From contig JAWVYS010000013.1 in the NCBI GenBank assembly GCA_033722555.1, positions 4,025 through 68,024 of the forward strand: DNA of 64,000 nucleotides, given 5' to 3'. The translations under genes and the position numbers were made by a program. Positions 1-9,500 of this stretch are shown one piece after another. Each line of letters starts with the position of its first letter. Position 1 is the stretch's first letter. The notes below the pieces were generated by a model. The model did no database searches. It saw nothing but the letters and a program-made list of their open reading frames with translations, and was not told where the DNA came from. This DNA comes from Brumimicrobium sp033722555. Lineage in GTDB: Bacteria; Bacteroidota; Bacteroidia; Flavobacteriales_D; Crocinitomicaceae.

Positions 1-371
1 ATGAGTATGTACAAAAAGAATCCAAGTATTACATTTACAGTAACCCCCGCAATCATCACGATAAATCGCTGCCATGCGGGTTTAGAGCGGAACTCGTCCT
101 CTTTGGGTGGTTCAGCCAGTTGTTTTTTATCCATGGATTCATCCACCATTCCGGCGATTTTTACATAACCACCCAAAGGCAGCCAGCCGATCCCCCATTC
201 GGTATCTCCAATCTTCTTTTTCAACAATGAAAACCAGGGGTCGAAGAACAGATAAAACTTTTCCACCCGAATTTTAAAGGCGCGTGCAGCGAGATAATGA
301 CCAAACTCATGCAGAGTGATCAGAATCGCCAAAGAAAGAATGAGCTGAGCCGCTTTTATCCAAAAATCCAT
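1..371 (-). CDS. rseP: RIP site-2 zinc metalloprotease RseP, N-terminal part (cut by window edge)
   Basis: Translating the minus strand from the ATG at 371 gives an open frame that runs off the left edge, so only about the first 123 residues are visible. An N-terminal hydrophobic helix contains the zinc-binding HEFGH motif at residues 21-25. It is followed by the PLGGYVKIAGM loop typical of the RseP/YaeL branch of the M50 family, and then a second hydrophobic segment. The family cleaves transmembrane anti-sigma factors inside the inner membrane. The metal ligand of the C-terminal half lies outside the window. It sits 50 bp after the glycosyltransferase gene on the same strand and could be read through from that operon. 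The family call is firm; the substrate is not known. Confidence 0.93.
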   Translation of the reverse strand, partial: MDFWIKAAQLILSLAILITLHEFGHYLAARAFKIRVEKFYLFFDPWFSLLKKKIGDTEWGIGWLPLGGYVKIAGMVDESMDKKQLAEPPKEDEFRSKPAWQRFIVMIAGVTVNVILGFFLYIL

Positions 372-421
372 AATATCCAAATTTTGAGGTGCAAAGATGG
401 GGAAAAAAAGACAAATCAAGC

Positions 422-1300
422 CTAATTATTACCACCCATATTCGGCCTTGCCTTATTAGCTAATGAGGGAATTAAGTATATTATCAGATACTTTGCACTT
501 TTTCTATAAACGCGCAATCTAAAGAAATCAATGAGAAGCTGATAGGCTAACTTTCTGTTGAAACCTTTTTTTAGACGACGATCCTTAATGAGATCATGTC
601 TGTTTACCTCAAGAAAAAATGTTTCTTGCATGCCGATAAGTGCAGGGTTTTTATTGTTTGATAAGCTTTTTTCAGTAACCCTGTATTTCAGTAATCCTTC
701 CGTTACCAGACATCCTTTCAGACAGGGTGCCGCCTGAAGGAGGAAAAACCTGTCCTCGGGACTTTTAAGCACCTCGTTGAACGAGATTCCATGAGTTATT
801 AAGGACTGCCGGCGATAGATATATGCTGAAGGACAAGCGCTTATGTTCGAATAAAACAAAGCAATTTCTTCAGCCATATTGGAGTATGTCCCTCTAAACA
901 GAGGTTCATTATCAAGAGGCCTGTTATTCTCATCTATTCGCAGAATGGGGAAGGTGCAAAAGTCAATGGCATTACTTTGAAATTTTTGAGATGCGCTTTC
1001 AAAATAATTTTCGGAGATGAGATCATCCGAGTCTAAAAAAAGCACAAAATCTCCGGTGGACTTTTGAAGCCCTGTATTTCTTGCAGCCGAAACACCCCGG
1101 TTCTCTGTGTTAATGATCTGTAAACGTTCATCTTTGATGTTTTCAACAATTCTTCTACTCGAATCGGAAGAACCATCATTGACGACTATCAACTCAACAT
1201 TTTTTAGAGAATTATTGAGTGCAGAATTTATTGTTTGTTCAATATATTTTTCAGCATTAAAACAAGGAATAACAACGCTGAATCTCGGAATTTCTTTCAT
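422..1300 (-). CDS. Family 2 glycosyltransferase
   Basis: This is a GT-A fold transferase of about 292 residues. The nucleotide-binding strand is FSVVIPCFNAEKYI at residues 7-20, followed by VVNDGSSD and the metal-binding DSDD at 90-93. The open frame extends to 1348, but I place the start at 1300 because the family conserves only a few residues before SVVIP; the extra 16 residues look like translated leader. The protein has no membrane helix and a basic C-terminus. It is the last gene of a six-gene minus-strand glycan cluster (to 6138), 96 bp after the methyltransferase. Donor and acceptor sugars cannot be told from sequence. Confidence 0.88.
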   Translation of the reverse strand: MKEIPRFSVVIPCFNAEKYIEQTINSALNNSLKNVELIVVNDGSSDSSRRIVENIKDERLQIINTENRGVSAARNTGLQKSTGDFVLFLDSDDLISENYFESASQKFQSNAIDFCTFPILRIDENNRPLDNEPLFRGTYSNMAEEIALFYSNISACPSAYIYRRQSLITHGISFNEVLKSPEDRFFLLQAAPCLKGCLVTEGLLKYRVTEKSLSNNKNPALIGMQETFFLEVNRHDLIKDRRLKKGFNRKLAYQLLIDFFRLRVYRKSAKYLIIYLIPSLANKARPNMGGNN

Positions 1301-1396
1301 CAGAATGTATAAATTGTCAAAGGATATAATAATATCACCTAAAAGCAAAGATAAAGAACTTTATTGCCGAAATCATACGAGACACCTCCAGCCTGA

Positions 1397-2266
1397 TTAT
1401 TTCTTAATAAACCAGGCTTTTAAACTGTCTCCGACTCCGAAAAAAGTAAGCAAACTATTCGCCGTTGATTTTCCAAGGCGTAAATACCATTTGGCTTCAG
1501 TCAGACTTCGTAGACGTTCATCCGAGGATGTTTCAGCTACAAAGCCCTCATCGGTCGTACCTAAGCTGGTTCGTAGTCTGGTGAGACTGATGCCGGTTGT
1601 CTGAATCTCTTGGGTTTTAAAACCGTTATTTTTAAATAGCCGTTTAATGGTCTTAGGGGTATAATAACTCAAATGTTCCGGATAGGTTATGACATTATAT
1701 TTTTCTTTGAGTCTATACCTTAGTAAAGAATCAAAGTTGGGAGTAGTGATATATACAAGCCCTCCTGGGCGCAGCATTTCCTTGAAACGAATCACCTCCT
1801 CCAAAGGATTATTAATGTGCTCAATAACTTCAAAAGAAGTTATGATGTCAAACGACTCGGGCGAATAGTTGGCAGTGTTTAAAGGACCTTTATGCATAAG
1901 AATACCTTTCTGTTCACAAATATCTACTGCTTCTTGGGTATATTCCGTTCCATAAACTTCCCATCCCCTTTTTTTCGCTTCATCCAAAAAATAACCGATT
2001 CCACATCCCACATCAATAATCCGGTTCGTTTTCCTGAAAACCTCCATCTTATCTAAAATCTCGTGATATCGCTTCACGGTAATCGGCGATAAATAATCAT
2101 TTCTGTGGTATCCGGAGTAATGCTTTTCAAGTTCTTCTGTGTCAGGTATTTTTTTTGAAAAAACAAAACCACAAGCAAGACATTTAACAAGAAACGTTTT
2201 GCTATATCTCGGCAAAGGTTTTAACCGTGAACTTTGACACACCAGACATTCCGAATGTTGTTTCAT
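1397..2266 (-). CDS. Class I SAM-dependent methyltransferase with N-terminal zinc ribbon
   Basis: The protein has 289 residues. The first 35 hold two CxxC pairs (C7/C10 and C29/C32), a probable zinc ribbon. A Rossmann methyltransferase domain follows, with SAM motif I DVGCGIG at residues 85-91, the acidic end of strand 2 (YGTEYT), and the motif FDIITSFEVIEHI typical of the Methyltransf_23/UbiG-like group. Such ribbon-methyltransferase proteins are common in polysaccharide clusters, where they methylate a sugar or lipid-linked intermediate. It lies between GT4 and GT2 genes on the same strand, which supports a role in glycan tailoring. The acceptor is unknown. Confidence 0.88.
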   Translation of the reverse strand: MKQHSECLVCQSSRLKPLPRYSKTFLVKCLACGFVFSKKIPDTEELEKHYSGYHRNDYLSPITVKRYHEILDKMEVFRKTNRIIDVGCGIGYFLDEAKKRGWEVYGTEYTQEAVDICEQKGILMHKGPLNTANYSPESFDIITSFEVIEHINNPLEEVIRFKEMLRPGGLVYITTPNFDSLLRYRLKEKYNVITYPEHLSYYTPKTIKRLFKNNGFKTQEIQTTGISLTRLRTSLGTTDEGFVAETSSDERLRSLTEAKWYLRLGKSTANSLLTFFGVGDSLKAWFIKK

Positions 2267-2317
2267 TTGCTCAAGAATTTTGTAATAAACGTATTTTTAA
2301 CATGAAATCGGGATTTT

Positions 2318-3436
2318 TTATAATTCGGAATATAGCTTCTCAAGTTCGAGAATTTTTTTCGAAATGGTAAAGCTTGAGGCAACTTTCTTTCCTTCTACTG
2401 CAAGTTGTTTTTTGCGTTCAGAACTTTCTAGAAGATTACAGATTGCTTGACAGATCTCCTGAGAATTCTCATAATCTACCACCATTGCATTTTCACCATT
2501 TATGATGATTTCATTAGCCACACCGGAGAGAGTAAAAACACACGGAAGTCCTGATAAAAGCGCTTCAATATATATCTGACCAAAGGCCTCCGACTCTTTA
2601 TCAACCGGCGTATGAACAAAAATATCGAAGCATTTAAAAAGAGCTGCATTATCCGGTTCAAATGTGATCTCCGTATAACTTTTTTCCGGCAGATTACTCA
2701 GTATATGTTTAATTTCCTTTGAGTAATCGCCGTTTGCATTTGCTAAAACCAAATGAGTATTCGGATTTTCAGCGTTAATTTTTTGAAATGCGGGAATGAT
2801 GTCTTGGACCCCTTTCCAGTAAGTATAGCGGGCAATTACGCCGATAATCACTTTGTTCTCAGGAATCCCATGCCTTTCCCGAACAGATGCTGTACGCTCC
2901 GGAGCGACATCTCCGAAAAGCTCCACCGGAAAACCATGATGGATAAGAACGATTTTTTCTTCAGGAACATTTTCTTTATTAACCAAAATGGAAGACACTA
3001 CTTTGCTGATTGAAACAATCTTTGTAGACCGTTTATTTATCCATCGGTCATATTTCAGTCCGTTAGGAAAGTATTTGTGGTGGTAATTGGAGTAATGACG
3101 AGTATATAAACGGTGTCTAATTCTTGCCAGCCATGCTGCTGTAATCCCGATAAAACCACCTTCAAAAAGGTGTGCATGTACTGCGTCGGGTTGAATTTTT
3201 TTCAGAATGCGGAATGTTTTTAAAATGGCCGAAAACAGGGATTTTTTGTTCAAATAACGGACGTGATAAAAAGGAACCGATTTTTTTTCACAATAGGAAG
3301 CCAGTGAAGTTGAATCTTTTTCATGGATGGAAATAAAGCTAATTTCGAATCGACGACGATCGATTCGATCAATGAGCCACTCAAATTCATTGGCTTTATC
3401 AATGTGAGAAACAATATAAACGATTTTTGTCATCAA
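2318..3436 (-). CDS. Family 4 glycosyltransferase (GT-B fold)
   Basis: The protein has 372 residues with two Rossmann-like halves. The N-terminal half starts IVYIVSHIDKANEFEWLI and contains DAVHAHLFEGG. The C-terminal half has VIGVIARYTYWKG near 198-209 and the GT4 E-x7-E pair (E283 and E291, in a stretch ESEAFGQIYIEAL) that contacts the donor nucleotide sugar. It overlaps the upstream GT2 gene by 4 bp (3433-3436), indicating translational coupling. It probably adds one sugar to a lipid-linked or surface glycan on the cytoplasmic face. Substrate is not assignable. Confidence 0.9.
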   Translation of the reverse strand: MMTKIVYIVSHIDKANEFEWLIDRIDRRRFEISFISIHEKDSTSLASYCEKKSVPFYHVRYLNKKSLFSAILKTFRILKKIQPDAVHAHLFEGGFIGITAAWLARIRHRLYTRHYSNYHHKYFPNGLKYDRWINKRSTKIVSISKVVSSILVNKENVPEEKIVLIHHGFPVELFGDVAPERTASVRERHGIPENKVIIGVIARYTYWKGVQDIIPAFQKINAENPNTHLVLANANGDYSKEIKHILSNLPEKSYTEITFEPDNAALFKCFDIFVHTPVDKESEAFGQIYIEALLSGLPCVFTLSGVANEIIINGENAMVVDYENSQEICQAICNLLESSERKKQLAVEGKKVASSFTISKKILELEKLYSEL

Positions 3437-4401
3437 GATTTTTTTTCTGGGTTTTTCAATTCGTTGACAGAATTATACCCTTCATAAATGGCTGTACCAA
3501 GCATAATTTTGATCAATTGAAAATAAAGTTTATCCGCATATTTATGGTTTGGGATTAATTTGAGGAGTCCATAATAAACCGGAAAAATTTTAGATGAAAT
3601 GGTATAGAAGACTTTTTTGAGAACGGAATATTTTATCTCAAGATTTTTTCGGCCTTTTAATACTGCAATTTTCCGCGTTAATCCACCCCGCTTTTTTCGA
3701 GCCATCCAGCTTTGAACTGACATTCGGTCGGCTTCGTTATGCCTAACTGTATTCGTTGGATCCAACAGAACTTTCAGTTTTTGAGTAAGCCTGAAGGAAA
3801 ATTCTTCATCCTCAAAACCTGCATGAGGAAAACCTTCATCATAACCTCCAATATTATTGAAGTTTTCCCTTGTAATAAAAAAAAATTGACTCGTAAGACC
3901 CGCTTGAACGAATGGTTCAGAATGACCCCATTTTGAGACCCCATTCCACCCTTTGAGATCAGTAAAACCGTAATGAATAAGAAATCGTCCGAATTGTGTT
4001 TTTTTAATTTTATCAATAAGCTCAGCTGGATATTCCCAGTCGACATTAATGCAAACGCGACTAACATCGATTTTAGCAACCAGATTCATAAGTTTTTCAA
4101 GATTTTCAGGAGATATAATCATATCATCATCCACGAAAAGTAAAAAAGGGCTTCCAGCCAATTTTGCGCCATAATTCCTTGCGGAAGCAACGCCTTGTCC
4201 CGGATTATTATAAATTTTCACCCGATCTGAATCCGACAGTGATGTCGTTAATTTTTCTCTTTTCGAATCATTGACAATTATGAATTCATAATTTTTTCCT
4301 TCAATAGCACCGATCAGATGTTTTTTCGATAATTCAAACACCTCGCCTCGCTCGAAAGTGGGCATTATTATGCTTAATTCAGGATGAGAATCATTCATCA
4401 T
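3433..4401 (-). CDS. Family 2 glycosyltransferase with galactosyltransferase-like C-terminal segment
   Basis: The protein has 322 residues. The GT-A core has SIIMPTFERGE at 10-20, IIVNDS at 41-46 and a metal-binding DDD at 91-93. Around residues 185-205 lies GGYDEGFPHAGFEDEEF, the acidic segment characteristic of Glyco_transf_7C-type enzymes, which closes over donor and acceptor. The start overlaps the previous gene by 11 bp and its end overlaps the next by 4 bp, so it sits in the middle of a coupled operon. The C-terminal 100 residues are basic and may contact the membrane. Sugar specificity is unknown. Confidence 0.88.
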   Translation of the reverse strand: MMNDSHPELSIIMPTFERGEVFELSKKHLIGAIEGKNYEFIIVNDSKREKLTTSLSDSDRVKIYNNPGQGVASARNYGAKLAGSPFLLFVDDDMIISPENLEKLMNLVAKIDVSRVCINVDWEYPAELIDKIKKTQFGRFLIHYGFTDLKGWNGVSKWGHSEPFVQAGLTSQFFFITRENFNNIGGYDEGFPHAGFEDEEFSFRLTQKLKVLLDPTNTVRHNEADRMSVQSWMARKKRGGLTRKIAVLKGRKNLEIKYSVLKKVFYTISSKIFPVYYGLLKLIPNHKYADKLYFQLIKIMLGTAIYEGYNSVNELKNPEKKS

Positions 4402-5209
4402 TTAAATTTTTCTGATCGCGATTTTTAAGAAGAGCTGACTTGGGCCAAAGATAGTTTCTATTCAGGAAATCATTAAAATTCTCACGGATTAGGCGCTTTG
4501 CATTGGCTCCACTCCCTCCCAGGTGATGAAGAACCCTTATTTCCGGAATATAAACGATATCGAATCCTTTCTTTCTTATTTCATAACACCATTCCATATC
4601 TTCAAGATACATGAAATATGTTTCTGGGAGTTTATTATTTTCAAACGTACTGAGTAAGTCTTTTCTGAACATAAAGAAAGTTCCCCAAACCCAATCAGGT
4701 TTTCCGGGCGTCGAATAATCGAAATAATGCCCTTTTAAATACCGAGATTTTAAAGCAACGGGCATAATTTTTTGCAAACGAAAATTTTCAACCAATTTTT
4801 TTGTCAATGAAGGGAATGACTGACAATTGTTTTGTATACTTCCATCAGGAGAAACCAGCTGCCCGGTAACGACCCCTATTTTCTGATTCCGGTTCAGGGT
4901 CTCAAAACCAAGAGTTATAGAGTCGCTCACTAATTCAGTGTCACTGTTGAGAAGAAGTATTGTATGACCCGAGGCATATTTTATTCCGAGATTGTTGCCT
5001 TTTGAAAAACCTAAATTTTTGTCGCTCTTTATGAGCTTGACCGAGGGAAATAATTCCGTGAATTTATCCGGATCTTGTTCTGTTGAGGCATTATCGACAA
5101 GTATGATCTCATAATCAACAGCAACCTGTTGTTTTAATATCGATTTAATACAGTCACAAGTAAGACGGAATGTATTATAATTAATTATGACGATCGATAC
5201 ATCTTTCAC
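4391..5209 (-). CDS. Family 2 glycosyltransferase, rhamnosyltransferase-like
   Basis: The protein has 272 residues and a GT-A fold: VSIVIINYNTFRLT at the N-terminus, the nucleotide-binding VDNAS at 38-42, the NLGFSKGNN loop, and LLLNSDTE around 85-92 with the metal-binding aspartate. The later ETYFMYLEDMEWCYEIR segment holds the probable catalytic acid. The VDNAS/NLGF/NSD pattern is shared with WbbL-type rhamnosyltransferases, though that specificity is only inferred. It overlaps the upstream gene by 4 bp (5206-5209) and the downstream gene by 11 bp. Confidence 0.88.
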   Translation of the reverse strand: MKDVSIVIINYNTFRLTCDCIKSILKQQVAVDYEIILVDNASTEQDPDKFTELFPSVKLIKSDKNLGFSKGNNLGIKYASGHTILLLNSDTELVSDSITLGFETLNRNQKIGVVTGQLVSPDGSIQNNCQSFPSLTKKLVENFRLQKIMPVALKSRYLKGHYFDYSTPGKPDWVWGTFFMFRKDLLSTFENNKLPETYFMYLEDMEWCYEIRKKGFDIVYIPEIRVLHHLGGSGANAKRLIRENFNDFLNRNYLWPKSALLKNRDQKNLNDE

Positions 5210-6138
5210 CTTCGAATCTTTTTACGAAAAAAACTGTAAACCAACGGATAAAAAATGTAATTAAAGGATAAAAACCGCCTAATTCCGTATTGATTTCTTA
5301 TTAGCGCTCGATATTTCTGATAAGTAGGTTTTCCATAACCGTTCATTGCGACCAGATCAGCCAACATGTAAAAAGCTGAGTTTATGTACTTTTTGTGTTT
5401 GATCTGCAGGTAATTATTTAGTTGAATACGTGTTAAGGCCTGTTCATACCTGAATTTTTTTCCTGCATCTGAACTCCAAACTCCTGCTGAATGTAATCGG
5501 TATACAGACATGGTTTTATCAATAAAATGAGCGTATGCACCATTTTTTAATAAAAGACATTGCAAAGTATGATCTCCCGGCATAGAGGAAGAAAAAAAAT
5601 CAGGCAAAGGAAAGAGCGCTGATTTTCTTAATACAATTGAAGAAGTGTGAGCATAATTGCGCAGAAGGATATCTTCGAGGTGAAAATCTTCAGTCTTGCC
5701 TGGGTTTAGCTGATCAATAGTGAACAATCCGTCATGTAACTCGTAAGCTGGATGAAAACAAAAGGCACAGTTTTGATTCTTTTCAAGATATTCTACCTGG
5801 ATTTTTAACTTTTCCTCATCGGTCCAATAGTCGTCCCCCTCACAGAGAGCGATGTAGGTCCCCTTTGCCTTATTTAGGGCGCTTATAAAATTGGGCATCA
5901 TGCCTAAATTACTAGGGTTTCTTATATACCTTATTTGAACTGGCCCGGAATAATCTTCGATTATTTCTCGAATTATTGACTCAGAATTGTCCGGTGAGAA
6001 GTCTTCCGAAATGATTAATTCAACTGAAAACTCTGATTTTTGTGCCAATACTCCATGGATCGCTTCTTTTATAAACCGTTCATGCTGATATGTTATCATC
6101 ACCACACTGAGCAATGGTGTCGGCAAATTTTCATTCAT
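5206..6138 (-). CDS. Family 2 glycosyltransferase, first gene of the glycan cluster
   Basis: The protein has 310 residues. It shows LLSVVMITYQHERFI at 9-23, LIISEDFSPDNS at 41-52, and the DDYW metal-site motif preceded by EG at 100-105. Enzymes with CEGDDYW cores are frequent in Bacteroidota capsule and lipopolysaccharide clusters. It is the promoter-proximal gene of a minus-strand run in which this and the next three genes overlap by 4, 11 and 4 bp. A TAATTTTG -7 element lies about 113 bp upstream. Specificity is not assignable. Confidence 0.88.
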   Translation of the reverse strand: MNENLPTPLLSVVMITYQHERFIKEAIHGVLAQKSEFSVELIISEDFSPDNSESIIREIIEDYSGPVQIRYIRNPSNLGMMPNFISALNKAKGTYIALCEGDDYWTDEEKLKIQVEYLEKNQNCAFCFHPAYELHDGLFTIDQLNPGKTEDFHLEDILLRNYAHTSSIVLRKSALFPLPDFFSSSMPGDHTLQCLLLKNGAYAHFIDKTMSVYRLHSAGVWSSDAGKKFRYEQALTRIQLNNYLQIKHKKYINSAFYMLADLVAMNGYGKPTYQKYRALIRNQYGIRRFLSFNYIFYPLVYSFFRKKIRR

Positions 6139-6250
6139 GGGTATTATGATGGAGTATCTTGATTCGTGCCCGTATCAATGGAAAATGTTTTCAGTGAATA
6201 TTCGCTATATACACGTGTTTGGTGAAAAATACTTAAATTAATCGTAGGTT

Positions 6251-6258
6251 CAAAATTA
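6251..6258 (-). promoter_or_regulatory. Candidate -7 element (TAATTTTG) for the glycan cluster
   Basis: Read on the minus strand this is TAATTTTG, an exact match to the Bacteroidota -7 consensus TAnnTTTG. I see no clear TTTG at the -33 distance, so it is a half-supported promoter. It would give a leader of about 105 nt before the start at 6138. Confidence 0.35.
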
Positions 6259-6431
6259 CGGTTTTTAAGTAAAAAGAAGGAATTATCTTTTTGAATGTTA
6301 ATTTAGATAAAATTAGCATAAGGTTCTTGTCTGCATGAAGATTATGATTTGAATGGTGAGAAAATTAATATCTGGAGCATATCCATTTATTTTGTGAATA
6401 TTTATTAAATTCAGAAAACAGCGTGTCTGAT

Positions 6432-6463
6432 TTTGGTTTAAAACCAACTTAAATGTACCTTTA
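6432..6463 (+). promoter_or_regulatory. Bacteroidota-type promoter for the PKD/T9SS gene
   Basis: A -33 TTTG at 6432-6435 is followed, after 20 bp, by TACCTTTA at 6456-6463, one base off TAnnTTTG. Transcription would start near 6470 and leave a leader of about 34 nt. The spacer starts with an inverted repeat (TTGGTTT, one A, AAACCAA at 6433-6447) that overlaps the -33 element and could bind a regulator. Confidence 0.55.
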
Positions 6464-6503
6464 ATCGTTTAAATTAAACAGGAGGTTCTATTTCTTTGTA
6501 AAG

Positions 6504-9500
6504 ATGAATTTAAAATCACTCATATTATTGACGGTATTATTCTGTCAGTCGGCGTTTTCTCAGTCATTTACAGGTGTAAATCCAAAAAACAACGAGTACC
6601 GCGCTCCAGGGAATATCAGCTTTGAATGGAACACCACCGGATCAGCTTCATATACATTACAAATAGCGGATGCCCCTTCTTTTAATAATATAATTGTTAC
6701 AGAAACAAGTGTTACAAATCAGGTTACTACAACATCACCCCTTGCTTCAGGGATTTACTATTGGAGAGTTGACGATGGAACACAGTTTAGTCAAAGCTAC
6801 CGATTAAATATTTTTGAACCTTCTGCTGATCCGAATATTGAATTATGGTTAGACCCTTCTGTGGGCATTGCCCAGGACGGATTTGGAAATATTTCTTCAT
6901 GGTCCGACGTGAATTCAGGAAGTGGTTTAAGCTTCAGTCAAAGCAACGGAGTAAATCAACCTTTTTATCAGCCAAATGGATTTTCCGGATTACCCCACCT
7001 TGAATTTAATGGATCACAGTTCTTGAACGGTGGTGACGTATTAGATATTCAGCTGGAAAGTCGGGCTTTTTATATAATTGGAAGTGCATCAGGTAATGAT
7101 CAGGCCTTTATTGCGAAGTCCATAGCGGATGGTCAGCCAAGTCGATATTCTTTGTTAAATCTGGCGGGATTTTCAACGGTTCTTTATCAAGATAATACAA
7201 TAAGAAATGTCTCTCAATCTGGCGTTATTACGGGGAATACCTTGTATAATTTCAATGTGAACAGGTCTGCAGCGGAAATTAGTTATTATGTAAACAACAA
7301 CACCCCTGTTACTAACACGATTAATAGCTCATTCAATATGGATTCACCGTTTCGATTCCTTATAGGAGCTTATAACGCAAATCCGGATAATAGTGAGATT
7401 TTGCATTTGAATGGCTCCATTAGTGAAATTATCATCATTGATGATGTTTCTAGCACTTCCAGAGACAATACTATTGGATATTTAAGGTATAAATATATTC
7501 CTACGCTTGACCTTGGTTTTGACATAAATGCTTATGGATTTTGTCAAAAGGTTCTGCACGGAGGCTCTGGGTACTCTTCCTACCTCTGGTCGAACGGCTC
7601 AACAGCGGATAGTCTGGTGGTTTCGGAATCAGGCACTTACTGGGTAGAGGTTGTTGACATTTTTGGATTTACATCAAGAGATTCTATAGAAGTGGAATTC
7701 CCTCAACTTAATTACCCCCAAAACCAACTTTTCTGCCCCGGAGATTCCCTAACCTGGTACACCAACCTGGGACCAAACTACAACTACCTCTGGTCCGACG
7801 GCTCTACCGCAGATAGTTTATCTATTGATACTCCCGGAAATTATCACGTCCAAATCACAGACACCAATGGTTGTATTTTTCAGTCAGACACTTTAACATT
7901 TAACGAAGATCCTTTCGAGACTATAGTAGATCTTGGACCGGATAAAAACCTATGTACAGGAAATGAGTTGGGACTTATTTCAGGAGACAGCCTGGTAGAG
8001 GATTATCTTTGGAGTACAGGTTCAACGGATTCGGTTATACCCATGAATGTTTCTGGAACGTATTATCTGGATGTAATTAATAGCAATGGCTGTGAGGCTT
8101 CCGACACAATTGAAATCACAATTATAGGTGATGCACCGGTTGTAAATATTCTTTCAGACAATGAAGCCTGTCAGAATCACCCTTTTATTTATGACGCCGA
8201 AGCTGTGACAACAGACGGGTCAACCATTGACACATGGCAGTGGAGTTTCGATACAGGTGATTCTTCACCACTCGACAGCGGGTCGTATGTTTATGTATCG
8301 CCCGGCAATTATACCCTTTCCTTAACTGTTCAAACCTCTGTGGGTTGTTTTAAAAACGAAGAGATTTCTATTCAGGTCCATCAGCAACCCGAACTCTCTT
8401 TTTCCAATATTAATGACTGTCAATCTTCTTTGATCCAGTTTAATGGAAGCCAGTTAACCCCTACAATAATAAATTCATGGGACTGGAATTTTGGTGATCC
8501 TTCAAGTGGAGTTAACAATCAGGCTGTGGGTCAGAATACAACCCATGTATTTAATGATGCGGGAAGCTATTACATAACCTTAATCGGTGAGGACATCAAC
8601 GGCTGCTATGATACTGTTATTCAACCCATCGTAATCAAACCTTCCCCGGAAATAGAATTTACCTTCGATGAAATATGCGCAGGTGATGTTGTCGAGTTCG
8701 AAAACCAAACTTCAATTGCGCCTCCGGGGATAATAACTGGATATAACTGGTCTTTTGGAGACGGAGGTTTTTCAAATCAGACAAACCCTCAAAGACTTTA
8801 TAACACCCCCGGAAATTATTCTGTTTCCTTGAGTGCAAGTTCAAACAACGGCTGTACAGCCAACCTTACCAAGCCGTTAAAAATACACGCTTACCCCATT
8901 GTTGATGCATCTTACGGAGACTTATGTGCAGGAATACCTATAGAATTTACCGATGAATCTTCGGTTCCCAACGGGAGTGTAGCGGATGTAAACTGGTCAT
9001 TCAACGATGGTCCTTCCTTAAACGGATTCAACGTATATCAGTTGTTTTCCGAGATCGGAACGCATACCATTGAACAAGTTGTTTCATCAGCTTTTGGCTG
9101 TACTTCATCCGAAAATTTCACAGTCACCCTAAACGATTTCCTTTCAGCAGATTTTGAAATACAGCCGAATGCATTTTTGGCCGAATATCCTACTGAATTC
9201 ATCAATTTAAGTGTGGGTGGAGACAACCATTCATGGACATTCGGTACTTACGGTTCCTCCACGGATGAAAACCCTACCTTTATCTTCCCTCAGTCTGCTA
9301 TAGGTAATTCTGTCAACGTGTTTCTTCAAACATCCAATGCTGCAGGATGCACCGATACGGTTAGCATGACACTTGAAGTGCTGGAAAGGAAAACAGACCT
9401 CGCCCTTGAACAACTATTTATACAAACTCAGAACGGGTTCTATGTTGTGGGGGTTAAACTCAAGAATCGCGGCAGTACACCGATAAATTCAGTAGATCTC

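Larger units (their letters stand above)
6139..6503. other. 365-bp AT-rich divergent intergenic region
   Basis: This region separates the minus-strand glycosyltransferase cluster from the plus-strand T9SS protein gene. It carries one probable promoter for each direction (listed separately) and a short inverted repeat inside the rightward promoter. I see no open frame with coding character, no RNA gene and no repeat element. A purine-rich AGGAGG at 6480-6485 lies 18 nt before the ATG at 6504, too far for a normal ribosome-binding site. Confidence 0.6.

Noticed and set aside
1107..1604. 165-residue plus-strand open frame across 1107-1604
   Set aside because: It overlaps the GT2 and methyltransferase genes, both with clear catalytic motifs, and spans the gap between them without any recognisable domain.
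6480..6485. AGGAGG as a ribosome-binding site for the PKD protein gene
   Set aside because: It is 18 nt from the ATG, and Bacteroidota rarely use Shine-Dalgarno pairing; no start codon lies at the right distance.
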